A stretch of 64,000 nt of DNA from Trinickia violacea (lineage in GTDB: Bacteria > Pseudomonadota > Gammaproteobacteria > Burkholderiales > Burkholderiaceae), in NCBI RefSeq assembly GCF_005280735.1, contig NZ_CP040078.1, positions 3,596,001-3,660,000 on the forward strand, written 5' to 3'. Positions 51,479 to 60,353 of the stretch are shown here, one piece after another. Position 1 is the first letter of the stretch; each line of letters starts with the position of its first letter. The notes beneath the pieces are model-generated. The model was not told the DNA's origin. It made no database searches and saw only the letters and a list, made by a program, of their open reading frames with translations. Position numbers and translations under genes: made by a program.

Positions 51479-52027
51479 ATGACCGGCGTAGATTTACCGA
51501 GCATGCTTCCTGAGATGCTGCCGCGGCTGTGGGCATTTGCACTTCGTCTGTCAGGCGACAGGCACGACGCTGAAGATCTCGTGCAGCGCGCATGCGTGCG
51601 CGCGCTCGAGCGCACGCATCAGCTTCAGCCCGGCACGTCGCCTCTCAGTTGGATGTTTGCGATTGTCCACACTACGTGGATCAACGAGATTCGGGCACGC
51701 TCCGTGCGCAGCCGCACGGGTGCGGAATGGGACGAGAGCCTGCTCGAAACCGTCGCCGATCCTGCCGCGCGCACGCCGGAAAACAACGTGATGATGGGAC
51801 AGATCGTAAGCGCGGTTGAACGATTGCCGGAGGCGCAGCGTGTCGTCATGCTGCTCGTGGCGGTGGAAGGTCTTAGTTATAGCGAAGCGGCCGAAGCGCT
51901 CGACGTACCCATCGGCACGATCATGAGCCGTCTCTCACGAGCGCGTCAGACCATCGGCCTGCTGTTCGGGACGCGGGAAGAAAAGAAAGTGAAAAACGGG
52001 GAAAGAAGCGAGGGCTCGTTCTCATGA
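51479..52027 (+). CDS. ECF-type RNA polymerase sigma factor
   Basis: A 182-residue ECF sigma-70 factor. Region 2 is LPRLWAFALRLSGDRHDAEDLVQRACVRA (split: LPRLWAFALRLSGDRH then DAEDLVQRACVRALE), and region 4 is LPEAQRVVMLLVAVEGLSY with EAAEALDVPIGTIMSRLSRA. The start at 51479 fits the conserved region 2; a TTG at 51392 would add a non-conserved leader. Its stop overlaps the anti-sigma start as ATGA, the usual coupled arrangement. Confidence 0.93.
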   Translation: MTGVDLPSMLPEMLPRLWAFALRLSGDRHDAEDLVQRACVRALERTHQLQPGTSPLSWMFAIVHTTWINEIRARSVRSRTGAEWDESLLETVADPAARTPENNVMMGQIVSAVERLPEAQRVVMLLVAVEGLSYSEAAEALDVPIGTIMSRLSRARQTIGLLFGTREEKKVKNGERSEGSFS

Positions 52028-52935
52028 AAACGGACGACATCTTGCTGATGGCGTATGTCGACGGCGAGTTGCCGGCGGAAGAGCGCCAGGAAGTCGAGAA
52101 GCAGATGGCCGCGTCGGCGGAGGTGGCGGAGCGCGTCGCGCTTTTCGAAGCATCGCGCCTGCCGTATGGCGATGCGTTCGCCAAGCAGAAATTGCCGCCT
52201 GTCCCCGAGAGCTTGAAGAAAGCGATCGAGGACATGACGCGGCAGCACGCGGCCGATGCTGTAGCGGAAGATAAAAGCGCCAACGATCCGGTGCTGAAGC
52301 ACGACGCGCAATTGCCGCCGTCGGCGCCGGTCCGCTCGCGGCTGCGCGTCGCGCCGATGTGGCTCGCGGTGGCGTTCGTGGCGGGCGTCTTTTGCTATGG
52401 CGCCGTGTTGCGCTTCACGCCCGGCTTGAATTCGACGGCGGATACGACGATCGCGTCCGCGAACGCGTTGCCGTGGGTCAAGGCGGTCGTCGGTTATCAA
52501 GCGATGTATGGGCGGGAAACGCTTGCCAACGCGACCCTCGATGCCGACGCGCTCAAGCAAATCTCGAGTGTCGTGCGCAGCGACGACGGTATCGCGCTTA
52601 ACGTCCCCGACTTGAGCGATGCCGGACTCACGCTCAAGCGCGTGCAGCGGCTCAATTTCAACGATCGCCGCGTGATCCAGATCGAATACCTGCCAGAGCA
52701 AGGCCCCCCCGTCGCACTGTGCATCATCAAGGACGCGAAACCGGATCAGACGGTGGCCGCGCAGCGCATCAGCGGCATGAACGTGGTCACGTGGCGGCAA
52801 GCCAATCTCGGCTATGTGCTGCTCGCTAAAAGCAGCGACGTCGACCTCACTGAGTTAGGCAAGCGCATCTCCGGTCACGGCGTCGGCGAACTCATCGGGC
52901 AGGCTGATGCTTTGGGTTTGAGCTTCCTCGGTTAA
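52024..52935 (+). CDS. Anti-sigma factor, transmembrane
   Basis: A 303-residue anti-sigma factor. The N-terminal anti-sigma domain (ILLMAYVDGELPAEERQEVE) lacks the HxxxCxxC zinc motif of ZAS proteins. A single membrane helix follows at about 112-132 (MWLAVAFVAGVFCYGAVL), then a periplasmic domain of 170 residues (VVGYQAMYGRETLANATLD, GMNVVTWRQANLGYVLLAKS). It would hold the sigma factor at the membrane and release it on an envelope signal. It is coupled by ATGA to the sigma gene. Confidence 0.9.
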   Translation: MKTDDILLMAYVDGELPAEERQEVEKQMAASAEVAERVALFEASRLPYGDAFAKQKLPPVPESLKKAIEDMTRQHAADAVAEDKSANDPVLKHDAQLPPSAPVRSRLRVAPMWLAVAFVAGVFCYGAVLRFTPGLNSTADTTIASANALPWVKAVVGYQAMYGRETLANATLDADALKQISSVVRSDDGIALNVPDLSDAGLTLKRVQRLNFNDRRVIQIEYLPEQGPPVALCIIKDAKPDQTVAAQRISGMNVVTWRQANLGYVLLAKSSDVDLTELGKRISGHGVGELIGQADALGLSFLG

Positions 52936-53184
52936 GCGTGCCTTTCATTCTTAAAGTGCTTAACGAGGCGCTTAACGAAGCGCTCGCTTTGGTGCTGCTC
53001 ACGATTCAGCGATCACGCAGCATCGGACATTCCCTTAGTCACAAATATTTCCCTTCAGAACTCAAGAAAGACGCCGATATCGCAGGGACGCGGCGGAATC
53101 GAAGGCTTGAGGTAAAAGCCTGCGCGGCATCCGGCGGTCGCCGGTCACCATTCCCGTCGTCGCATAGCGAAACGAGGTGAAATC

Positions 53185-54042
53185 ATGGGAATGAAATTGG
53201 CGCTTGGGGTGTCGATGGCACTGGTGTCGTTGACGGGTGCGCTGCAATCGGCGCCCGCGCTGGCCGATGGTCCGAAAGCGGCCTACGAGAACGGCGGCGT
53301 GACCAATGCATCGCTCGATCCGGGCGAAGAGCAAATGACCGCCGACGAAGAAAACACCGCGCGCCTCAAGGACTTGAGCGACGCCTATCACAACGGCTAC
53401 AACGCACGCGCGAAAGAAGACGCCGAAACGTATTCGTCGCTGCGCGATCAATTGAAGCACCCGCCGCAGCAAACGTCGTCGCAACTCATGCCGCCGCTGC
53501 CCGAAGGTGTGCCGCCGGGAGAGGACAACGCGCGGGTCGTGCCGGTGCAAAAGACTCAGGTCGCACAGCGCGCGCTGCCGCCGCAACCTCAAGCGCAGCC
53601 TCAATACCAGCAAGCGCAGCCTCAATACCAGCAAGCGCAGCCTCAGTATCAACAAGCGTATCAGCAGCCGCAGTACGCGCCGCCCGCCCCGCCGCAGCAA
53701 GCGCCGCGCTATCAACCCGCGCCGCAGTACGCCGCCGCACCCGCCTATGAAGAGGTCACGCAGGAGTATCAGGAGCCTGCGTATCAAGAAGAGGCGTATG
53801 AACCGCCGCCGCCTCCGCCCCCGCAGGCGTATCAATATGTGCCGGTGTACGCGCAGGCCGCTTACGTGCCGCAGCCCCCGGTTCAAGCCGTGATGCAGCC
53901 CGTGGTGACGATCGCGCGACCGGTTGCGTATCCGGTCTATCGGACCGCGTACTGGGCGCCTCGCTATCGGCGCACGTACACGGTTCGCTATGGCTATGGC
54001 TACCCGGTGCAGCAGATGGCTGGGTATGGCGGTTGGGAGTAA
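53185..54042 (+). CDS. Secreted PQY-rich low-complexity protein
   Basis: A 285-residue exported protein of unknown function. The signal peptide is MKLALGVSMALVSLTGALQS to APALA-DG. Residues about 30-110 are acidic and helical (EENTARLKDLSDAYHNGYNA), and about 120-250 are Pro/Gln/Tyr-rich with three exact QYQQAQP-type units. The end is aromatic and basic (WAPRYRRTYTVRYGYG). The C-terminus could be a wall- or surface-binding tail. GAGGTG precedes the start. It lies 249 bp after the anti-sigma gene and may be a target of the ECF sigma factor (inference). Confidence 0.8.
   Translation: MGMKLALGVSMALVSLTGALQSAPALADGPKAAYENGGVTNASLDPGEEQMTADEENTARLKDLSDAYHNGYNARAKEDAETYSSLRDQLKHPPQQTSSQLMPPLPEGVPPGEDNARVVPVQKTQVAQRALPPQPQAQPQYQQAQPQYQQAQPQYQQAYQQPQYAPPAPPQQAPRYQPAPQYAAAPAYEEVTQEYQEPAYQEEAYEPPPPPPPQAYQYVPVYAQAAYVPQPPVQAVMQPVVTIARPVAYPVYRTAYWAPRYRRTYTVRYGYGYPVQQMAGYGGWE
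53581..53660 (+). repeat. Tandem CAGCCTCA(A/G)TA(C/T) coding repeat
   Basis: The unit encoding QAQPQYQ occurs three times in a row (21-bp period: GCAGCCTCAATACCAGCAAGC and near-identical copies). Copy number could vary between strains. Confidence 0.8.
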
Positions 54043-54076
54043 ACGAATTCCCGACTCACCCACTCGACGCGAACGC

Positions 54077-54931
54077 TCAATGCTCGTTTGAGTACTGTTC
54101 CATCATCTGCAGATGACGGGCCTCAGTCTCGTCGTCTGCAGGGAACATGCATTCGATACGCAATTCCTGCGCGGCGACGCTGATCGGCGTCCCCACACTC
54201 GTGACCATCGAAAAATAATTGAGGACCTCGCCGTCCTTGACGAAACCGAGCGGTATCACCGGCAGGGCGGACGCCGCGGCTGGCGCACTCAAAACGCCCC
54301 GAGACCGCCACTCCGCTTGCACGTCCGGATAGGCGAGCAGCGCGGCAAGCAACTGCTGCGTCTCGCCGTCGATCACGCGACCCACCGATTCACGATGCAC
54401 GCGCTGTATCAGGCTCTTTGCCACCGCTTCCCAATCGGCAACAACCGGACGCAGGCCGTCCGGATCGAACATGAGATGCAGCATGTTGCGCGGCCCCTTG
54501 CGCGCGGCCATATCGCAGAAGCAATTGAAGAAGCGCGGCGCGGATTCATTGGTCATCAAAACGTTCCAGTACCGATCCATGACGACGGCCGGAAACGGCT
54601 CGTGCTGTCGCAAGATGCGCCCAAGCGCTTTGGTGATGCCCTGCATCTCCTGCGCGTTCCAGGGCGCTTCGGGATACATCGGCGCATACCCCGCCGCCAA
54701 TAGCAGCGTATTGCGCTCGCGCAGCGGGATGTCGAGCGCCTGAGCAATGTCGATCAGCATCTGGCGGCTCGGCACGCTGCGTCCGCTTTCGATGAAACTG
54801 ATATGCCGCTGCGAAACGCCCGCATCGAGCGACAGATCCAGCTGACTCGTGCCGCGCACATCTCGCCAATGACGCAGCAGCGCGCCGAGATCACTAGACA
54901 TGGCGTGTGTGTCGGGCTCTGCGGTTTTCAT
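54077..54931 (-). CDS. XRE family regulator with MmyB-like ligand-binding domain
   Basis: A 284-residue regulator. Residues 12-70 form a lambda-repressor-type helix-turn-helix (LGALLRHWRDVRGTSQLDLS, DAGVSQRHISFIESGRSVPS). Residues about 90-270 form the MmyB-like PAS-type domain (FPAVVMDRYWNVLMTNESA, LHLMFDPDGLRP). In actinobacteria such proteins sense fatty-acid-like ligands and control oxidoreductases. Here the nearest candidate target is the carboxymuconolactone-decarboxylase-like gene 224 bp upstream on the same strand. The start is the first ATG (54931); a second at 54901 is possible. Confidence 0.9.
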   Translation of the reverse strand: MKTAEPDTHAMSSDLGALLRHWRDVRGTSQLDLSLDAGVSQRHISFIESGRSVPSRQMLIDIAQALDIPLRERNTLLLAAGYAPMYPEAPWNAQEMQGITKALGRILRQHEPFPAVVMDRYWNVLMTNESAPRFFNCFCDMAARKGPRNMLHLMFDPDGLRPVVADWEAVAKSLIQRVHRESVGRVIDGETQQLLAALLAYPDVQAEWRSRGVLSAPAAASALPVIPLGFVKDGEVLNYFSMVTSVGTPISVAAQELRIECMFPADDETEARHLQMMEQYSNEH

Positions 54932-55155
54932 CGGCCTTTGCGCCCAAGTAGGGAAGGTTGAGGATCATTGCATCGATCGAGTGATGCCGGTAAGGATACG
55001 CCCTGCCGCTGAGTGAACTCGTGTGGATGGGATAGGCTGACATGACGCGTCGCTTACAGTGAATGCGCATCCGAAAGCATTGCGCGGTGAATGAAGAATA
55101 TTCAGTAGGGCACTGCGCGCCAATTACCTGACATGTAATAGAAACGGATCGCCTT

Positions 55156-55725
55156 TCAATCGTCGGTATCGGGTACCGGAACGTCGTAACCGTTGAGAAT
55201 GATCGCGACCAGATGGAAGCAGCCGACGAGGAAGATGATTTCCGCCATGCCCTCTTTGCCGAACGTTTCCACGCCGGCGTTGTAGAGCGATTCCGGCAGG
55301 CGGGCGCCGCGGTTCAACGCGGCCGCCACGTCGTAAGCGACCGCTTCTTCTCGGGTCAGGTCTGTCGGGCGCTCTCCCGCGACGATCGTCGCGATTTTTT
55401 CAGCCGGCACGCCGGAGGCAAGCGCCATCCGTTCATGGCCATAGATCTGAAACCGCGCCCCGAGCCGAGTCCCGGTGACGAGTACCGCCACTTGCAGTAC
55501 GGAATTCGGCAGCGTCGTGTGGTCGTACATCGTCTTGTTCATGGCCCAGGCCGCTTTGCCGAATGCGGGGAAGTGCAGCATCGGGTTGAACGGGCCAAGC
55601 AGGGCGCCGTCCTGATTCCGAACGGTAAAGCTTCCGAAGGCTTCGTTCACGACAGTCATGATGCTGTCGTAGAGCTCCTTCTGATCGCCGGAAAGGCTCG
55701 ACGGGGAGAGTAACGGCAAACGCAT
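55156..55725 (-). CDS. Carboxymuconolactone decarboxylase-like (AhpD-fold) protein
   Basis: A 189-residue AhpD/CMD-fold protein. The N-terminus MRLPLLSPSSLSGDQKELYD and LLGPFNPMLHFPAFGKAAWA, then NSVLQVAVLVTGTRLGARFQ and YGHERMALASGV, match the family. The CxxC of peroxidase-type AhpD is absent, so a decarboxylase- or lactonase-like or unknown role is more likely. The ATG at 55725 has AGGA upstream; a longer frame to 55911 crosses the promoter. A perfect 16-bp palindrome lies 24 bp upstream of the start. Confidence 0.85.
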   Translation of the reverse strand: MRLPLLSPSSLSGDQKELYDSIMTVVNEAFGSFTVRNQDGALLGPFNPMLHFPAFGKAAWAMNKTMYDHTTLPNSVLQVAVLVTGTRLGARFQIYGHERMALASGVPAEKIATIVAGERPTDLTREEAVAYDVAAALNRGARLPESLYNAGVETFGKEGMAEIIFLVGCFHLVAIILNGYDVPVPDTDD

Positions 55726-56089
55726 GATGCATCCTATGTGATAAGGATCGCTTATCGATAAGCGGATGGTTGTCGGAATGTCGTCTCGTTGTGCACAGGC
55801 GAAACTTGTCGAAAGTGCAAATGACGTTAACGTATGCAGGATTTCGTCTTGATCGAGCGAGATCCTGTAGCCGGCAGTCTGCATCATCCAGTCGACCTGA
55901 TTGATACGCACGTACTTAAAACTGTCTTTCCTGGCGAAAACGAAATGGTCGCGATATGAGTCAACACGAACGACGCCAGCCTGAGTTCAACGAGCAATGC
56001 CAAAAAATAGACACAACTTCGCAATTTGGGCCCCTCCAGCGCGCCGCGCTTGCTAAGCTGACTCGGACCCCTGCCGAACCCGCATTCGC
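55726..56089. other. Divergent intergenic region
   Basis: 364 bp between the CMD-like gene (minus) and the AtpB-like N-terminus membrane protein (plus). Apart from the palindrome at 55749-55764 I see no RNA gene, repeat or terminator. An open minus-strand frame reaching back to 55911 is only a leader of the CMD-like gene. Confidence 0.45.
55749..55764. promoter_or_regulatory. Perfect 16-bp palindromic operator
   Basis: CGCTTATCGATAAGCG is its own reverse complement, and a further half-site ATAAG lies 4 bp before it (55741-55745). It is 24-39 bp upstream of the CMD-like gene start, overlapping the probable promoter. The form suits a TetR-type repressor, but no TetR gene is adjacent; the XRE regulator at 54077 is another candidate. 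Confidence 0.65.
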
Positions 56090-56755
56090 ATGGACCCATC
56101 AGATTACATAGCGCATCATCTGCAAAATTTCTCGACTGCGAGACAAGCGCCACCGCACTTTCAGATGACCTACTGGAGCTGGGCCGCGTTGGGCTGCGCG
56201 ATCTTGCTTGCCGCTCTCGCCGTGCATTCGGTCCTGCATCAGGATCGCAACACCGTGTTCCAGCTCTCGCCGCCGATGAGTACCGTGCGGCGCTTGTGGC
56301 TGTGGTGGTCGTGCTTTTGGCGGCAGACGCTCGTCGTATTTCCCATCAGCGCGATCGCCTGGATGATGACGCCTTCCCTTGCGCTCAAAGTCCTCACGTC
56401 GATGCCGGATCAGGTCATGCATGCGCCGGAGTGGGTCAGGCTGGTTGCAATGGGCCTGGTTTGGATTGGCCCGATCATCGTGGCGCTGTGGGTCGTCTGT
56501 CCGCCGCTCGTGGGCTATGTGGTGTACAAAGCGTTTGACGCGCATGCGCTCGCCACACCTATCCCGTTCAGCTTCAAGCACGCAACCCTGCTCGGACTCA
56601 CCACCATGGCCTGGACGACACTCGGAGACTTCGTCGTCGGCTGGCTGACCGCCCCGCTTCCGTATCGCGGCGTCCATCTGCTTGCCGTGCTGATGTACAT
56701 CGCTTGGGGCATGTACATCGTGCTGCCGCGTCAGGCTCGCCGAATCGCGCGGTGA
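56090..56755 (+). CDS. Four-to-five-helix membrane protein with AtpB-like N-terminus
   Basis: A 221-residue membrane protein. Residues 1-18 (MDPSDYIAHHLQNFSTAR) closely match the N-terminus of F-type ATP synthase subunit a in Burkholderiales (as I recall it, DPSEYIAHHLQNFSTS). The following helix (WSWAALGCAILLAALAVHS) also resembles its first helix. After that the sequence differs: no conserved Arg-bearing helix of subunit a is seen, only LWLWWSCFWRQTLVVFPIS, LVAMGLVWIGPIIVALWVV and LLAVLMYIAWGMYIVLP. It is not a working subunit a. No atp genes are nearby. Function unknown. Confidence 0.75.
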   Translation: MDPSDYIAHHLQNFSTARQAPPHFQMTYWSWAALGCAILLAALAVHSVLHQDRNTVFQLSPPMSTVRRLWLWWSCFWRQTLVVFPISAIAWMMTPSLALKVLTSMPDQVMHAPEWVRLVAMGLVWIGPIIVALWVVCPPLVGYVVYKAFDAHALATPIPFSFKHATLLGLTTMAWTTLGDFVVGWLTAPLPYRGVHLLAVLMYIAWGMYIVLPRQARRIAR

Positions 56756-56928
56756 GCAGCATCGGGCGCATTGTTCGCGTTAGTTCTTACAACCAAAAAC
56801 ATTAAAAAATACATTAACAAGAACTGGATGCGAACCAATAATATTGCGGAAACCACCAGCCGCTCTTGAATCGGCAGACTCTCTGAAACGGTCCGCAAGG
56901 CACCGCTTTCACCAGCCAAGGTACGCCC

Positions 56929-58047
56929 ATGCCACGTCCGATCCTCGCCCGCATTCACCCTGATTCGGTCCGTCACAATCTCCAGCTTGCGAAAGAGAGC
57001 GCGCCAAACTCGCGCGTCTGGGCCGTCGTCAAAGCGAACGCCTATGGCCACGGCATCGAGCGGATTTACCCCGCACTGTCCAAAGCCGACGGCATCGCGC
57101 TGCTCGATCTCGATGAAGCCGTGCGCGTGCGAGAGCTCGGCTGGACAAAGCCGGTGCTGCTGCTCGAAGGGGTCTTTGAGCCCCGTGACGTCGAGATCGC
57201 CGACGCGCATCGCCTGACCGTCGCCGTCCATTGCGACGAGCAGCTCGATCTGCTGACGGCCGCGAAGCCGAGCCGGCCGATCGACATCCAACTGAAAATG
57301 AATTCCGGCATGAACCGCTTGGGCTATCGGCCCGGCGCCTACGTGCAAGCATGGCAACGTGCGCGGGAGATGGCGGCGATCGGCGAGATCGGCCTGATGA
57401 GCCACTTCGCGAACGCCGACGACGGCGCCATCGATTGGCAAGTCGACGAGTTCGACGCAGCCACGAAAGACCTCCCCGGCACGCGTTCCCTCTCGAACTC
57501 GGCGGCGGTGCTTTGGCATCCGCAAGCGCACCGCGACTGGGTGCGGCCCGGCACGATCTTGTACGGCGCGTCGCCGACGGGCTCGGTGCGGCATGTCACG
57601 GGCTTCCCGCTGCGCGCGGCGATGTCGCTGACGAGCAAGATCATCGGCGTTCAGACGTTGGCGCCCAGCGAAACCATCGGCTACGGACGAACCTTCCAAA
57701 CCGAACGCGAGATGCGCATCGGCGTGGTCGCGTGCGGCTATGCCGACGGCTATCCGCGCCACGCGCCGACCGGCACACCGATCGCGGTCGACGGCATCCG
57801 CACGCGGATTGTCGGGCGCGTATCGATGGACATGCTGACCGTCGACCTCACGCCGTGCCCGGCAGCAGGCATCGGCTCGCGCGTCGAGCTATGGGGCGAT
57901 CAAGTGAAGGTCGACGAAGTGGCGGAGGCGTCCGGCACGATCGGCTACGAGCTGATGTGCGCGCTGGCGCGGCGCGTGCCGGTCGAGATCGATGACGCGA
58001 GCCGCCTCGGAGAGTCGAACGACATGCGCCGAACGCTGGTGGCATAA
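56929..58047 (+). CDS. alr: Alanine racemase
   Basis: A 372-residue PLP-dependent racemase. The Schiff-base lysine is in AVVKANAYGHGIER near residue 34, the second base Tyr in VACGYADGYPRHAP near 268, and the domain signature VGRVSMDMLTVDL. It interconverts L- and D-alanine for peptidoglycan or for D-Ala catabolism. No dadA is next to it, so the biosynthetic or catabolic role cannot be told. AAGG precedes the ATG. It is monocistronic and followed by a stem-loop. Confidence 0.96.
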   Translation: MPRPILARIHPDSVRHNLQLAKESAPNSRVWAVVKANAYGHGIERIYPALSKADGIALLDLDEAVRVRELGWTKPVLLLEGVFEPRDVEIADAHRLTVAVHCDEQLDLLTAAKPSRPIDIQLKMNSGMNRLGYRPGAYVQAWQRAREMAAIGEIGLMSHFANADDGAIDWQVDEFDAATKDLPGTRSLSNSAAVLWHPQAHRDWVRPGTILYGASPTGSVRHVTGFPLRAAMSLTSKIIGVQTLAPSETIGYGRTFQTEREMRIGVVACGYADGYPRHAPTGTPIAVDGIRTRIVGRVSMDMLTVDLTPCPAAGIGSRVELWGDQVKVDEVAEASGTIGYELMCALARRVPVEIDDASRLGESNDMRRTLVA

Positions 58048-58053
58048 AGCACG

Positions 58054-58074
58054 AAGGCCGGGAAACCCGGCCTT
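58054..58074. terminator. Stem-loop after alr
   Basis: AAGGCCGGG (58054-58062) pairs perfectly with CCCGGCCTT (58066-58074) around AAA. It lies 7 bp after the alr stop and before the convergent molybdenum hydroxylase end. It can work in both directions; there is no T-run. Confidence 0.7.
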
Positions 58075-58136
58075 AGCGTCACTGCGCTCTGGACGTACGC
58101 GTCACACGTCCGCTTCACACGTCTCGACTCACGCGC

Positions 58137-60350
58137 TCAAGCCTCGCTTTTCCCCACGTACGGCAGCGCATGAATGCGCTTGCCCGTGGCCGCGAAAATC
58201 GCATTCGCCACGGCGGGCCCGACCGGCGCCACACCCGGCTCGCCCACGCCGGTAGGCGCTTCGCCTGACGGCACGATCACCACCTCGACCTTCGGCATGG
58301 CATCCATGCGCAGCACTTGGTAGCCGTCGAAGTTGTTCTGCTCGACGCGACCGTCCTTGAGCGTGATGGCGCCGTAGAGCATCGCGCCGAGGCCGAAGCC
58401 GATGCCGCCTTCCATCTGCGCCGCGATGATGTCGGGGTTGATCGGCGTGCCGCAGTCCACCGCGCAGACCACGCGATCGACCTTGACCTTGCCGTCCTTG
58501 TCGACGGTCACCTCGGCGACCTGCGCGACGTAGGTGTTGAACGCCTCGGCGACCGCGATGCCGCGGCCCTTGCCCGCAGGCAGCGGCGTGCTGCTCCACC
58601 CTGCGCGCTGGGCCGCCAGGTCGAGCACCGCCTTCATGCGCGGCTCGTGCTCGAGCAGGTTCCGCCGGAACGTGTAGGGGTCCTGCCCGGCCGCGTGCGC
58701 CGCTTCGTCCATGAACGCTTCGACGGCAAACGCGGTATGCGAGCTGCCGACAACCCGCCACCACAGCACCGGCACCGCCGATTGCGTCGTCGTCAATTCG
58801 ACGTTGACGTTCGGAATCGCGTAGGCGATGTTCGCGGCGCCCTCGACGGAAGTCGAATCGATGCCGTCCTTGACCATCACGGCCGCGAACGGTGTACCTC
58901 CGAGGATGGACTGCCCGACGATGTGGTGATGCCAGCCGATCAACTGACCGTTGGCGTCGAGGCCTGCTTCGAGCTTGTGGAAATACATCGGGCGATAGCG
59001 GCCGCCGTGGATGTCGTCCTCGCGCGTCCATTGCAGCTTGACCGGCGTGCCGTTCGCGCCGAGCGCCTTGGCGATCGACACCGCTTCGACGATGTAGTCC
59101 GACTCGGTGTTCGCGCGCCGCCCGAAGCTGCCGCCCGCGTAGAGCGTGTGGATGCTCACCTTCTCGGGCGGCAGGCCCGCCGTGCGCGCGGCGTTGGCTT
59201 GGTCGACGGTCTGGAACTGGTCGCCGGCCCAGATCTCGCAGCTATCGGCCGTGAGCTTCACGACCGCATCGAGCGGCTCCATCGGCGCGTGCGCGAGGTA
59301 CGGAAACTCGTAGGTGGCGGAAATTTTCTTGGCGGCGCCCTGGATCGCTTGCGACGCGTCGCCTGCAACGCGCGCCGGATTGCCCGGCTGGTCGACGAGC
59401 TGGCGGTACGAAGCCATGATGTCCGCCGAGCTGCGCTTTTCGGCGTTCGTGTCGTCCCACTCGACCTTGAGCGCGTCGCGTCCCTGCTTCGCGGCCCAGA
59501 AGCTCTTGCCGACGACAGCCACGCCGCGCGGCACCTGCACGACATCCACCACGCCGGGCACCGCCTTGGCCGCGGTCGCATCGAACGACTTCACCGTCGC
59601 GCCGAACAGCGGCGGACGCTGCATGAGCGCCACGACCATGCCGGGGAACGTAACGTCGATCGTGAACTGGGCCGTGCCGTTCGACTTCGCCGCCGCGTCC
59701 ACGCGCGGGATCTTCGCGCCGATCAGCTTGAAATCCTTGGGGTCTTTGAGCGTGACGGTATCCGGCACGGGCAGCTTGGCCGCGGCGGAGACCAGCGAAC
59801 CGTAGGTCGCGCGGCGGCCGCTCGCCGGGTCGACGACGCTGCCGCGTTCGGTACGCAGCCGAGCGGCCGGCACCTTCCATTTCGCGGCCGCCGCCGAGAT
59901 GAGCATCGCGCGCGCTTTCGCACCGGCTTGGCGAAGCTGCATCCACGAATTCGCCATGGCCGAGCTGCCGCCCGTGCCCTGTATCGTGCCGAATGCGAGA
60001 TTCGCGTAGCGCTTTGCATCGGCCGGCGCGCTCTCGACGCGCACCTGCGTCCAATCGGCGTCGAGCTCTTCCGCGACGATCGTGGCGATGCCCGTGTAAG
60101 CGCCCTGGCCCAATTCGACGTGCTTCGCAATCACGGTCACGCTGTCGTCGGCGCCGATGCGCAGGAACGCGTTGGGCGCGAAGGTGCCGCCCGAATGGGC
60201 CGGAGCCGCCGCGAACGCGCGCCGCGCCGGGCCGGCCCATTCGAAGCCGATGGTGAGCGCCACGGCAGCCACCGTGCCCGCGCCCTTCAGAAACGTGCGC
60301 CGCGCCGGGCGCGCGACGTCATCAACGATATCGGTCGTATCGGTCGTCAT
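58137..60350 (-). CDS. Molybdopterin-binding hydroxylase large subunit (IorB-like), Tat-exported
   Basis: A 737-residue aldehyde/xanthine-dehydrogenase-family large subunit. The N-terminus has a twin-arginine signal (ARRTFLKGAGTVAAVALTIG), so the enzyme works in the periplasm. Moco-binding features include GGSFGRRANTESDYIVEAV and the catalytic-Glu region VGEPGVAPVGPAVANAIF. As in isoquinoline 1-oxidoreductase types it pairs with a [2Fe-2S] subunit and has no FAD subunit in the operon, so electrons probably go to a cytochrome. The substrate (aldehyde or N-heterocycle) is unknown. It starts 3 bp after the Fe-S gene. Confidence 0.92.
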   Translation of the reverse strand: MTTDTTDIVDDVARPARRTFLKGAGTVAAVALTIGFEWAGPARRAFAAAPAHSGGTFAPNAFLRIGADDSVTVIAKHVELGQGAYTGIATIVAEELDADWTQVRVESAPADAKRYANLAFGTIQGTGGSSAMANSWMQLRQAGAKARAMLISAAAAKWKVPAARLRTERGSVVDPASGRRATYGSLVSAAAKLPVPDTVTLKDPKDFKLIGAKIPRVDAAAKSNGTAQFTIDVTFPGMVVALMQRPPLFGATVKSFDATAAKAVPGVVDVVQVPRGVAVVGKSFWAAKQGRDALKVEWDDTNAEKRSSADIMASYRQLVDQPGNPARVAGDASQAIQGAAKKISATYEFPYLAHAPMEPLDAVVKLTADSCEIWAGDQFQTVDQANAARTAGLPPEKVSIHTLYAGGSFGRRANTESDYIVEAVSIAKALGANGTPVKLQWTREDDIHGGRYRPMYFHKLEAGLDANGQLIGWHHHIVGQSILGGTPFAAVMVKDGIDSTSVEGAANIAYAIPNVNVELTTTQSAVPVLWWRVVGSSHTAFAVEAFMDEAAHAAGQDPYTFRRNLLEHEPRMKAVLDLAAQRAGWSSTPLPAGKGRGIAVAEAFNTYVAQVAEVTVDKDGKVKVDRVVCAVDCGTPINPDIIAAQMEGGIGFGLGAMLYGAITLKDGRVEQNNFDGYQVLRMDAMPKVEVVIVPSGEAPTGVGEPGVAPVGPAVANAIFAATGKRIHALPYVGKSEA

Positions 60351-60353
60351 GGC

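Noticed and set aside
52938..53180. 80-codon open frame between anti-sigma and PQY-rich genes
   Set aside because: No ribosome-binding site and no protein-like features; likely chance in the spacer.
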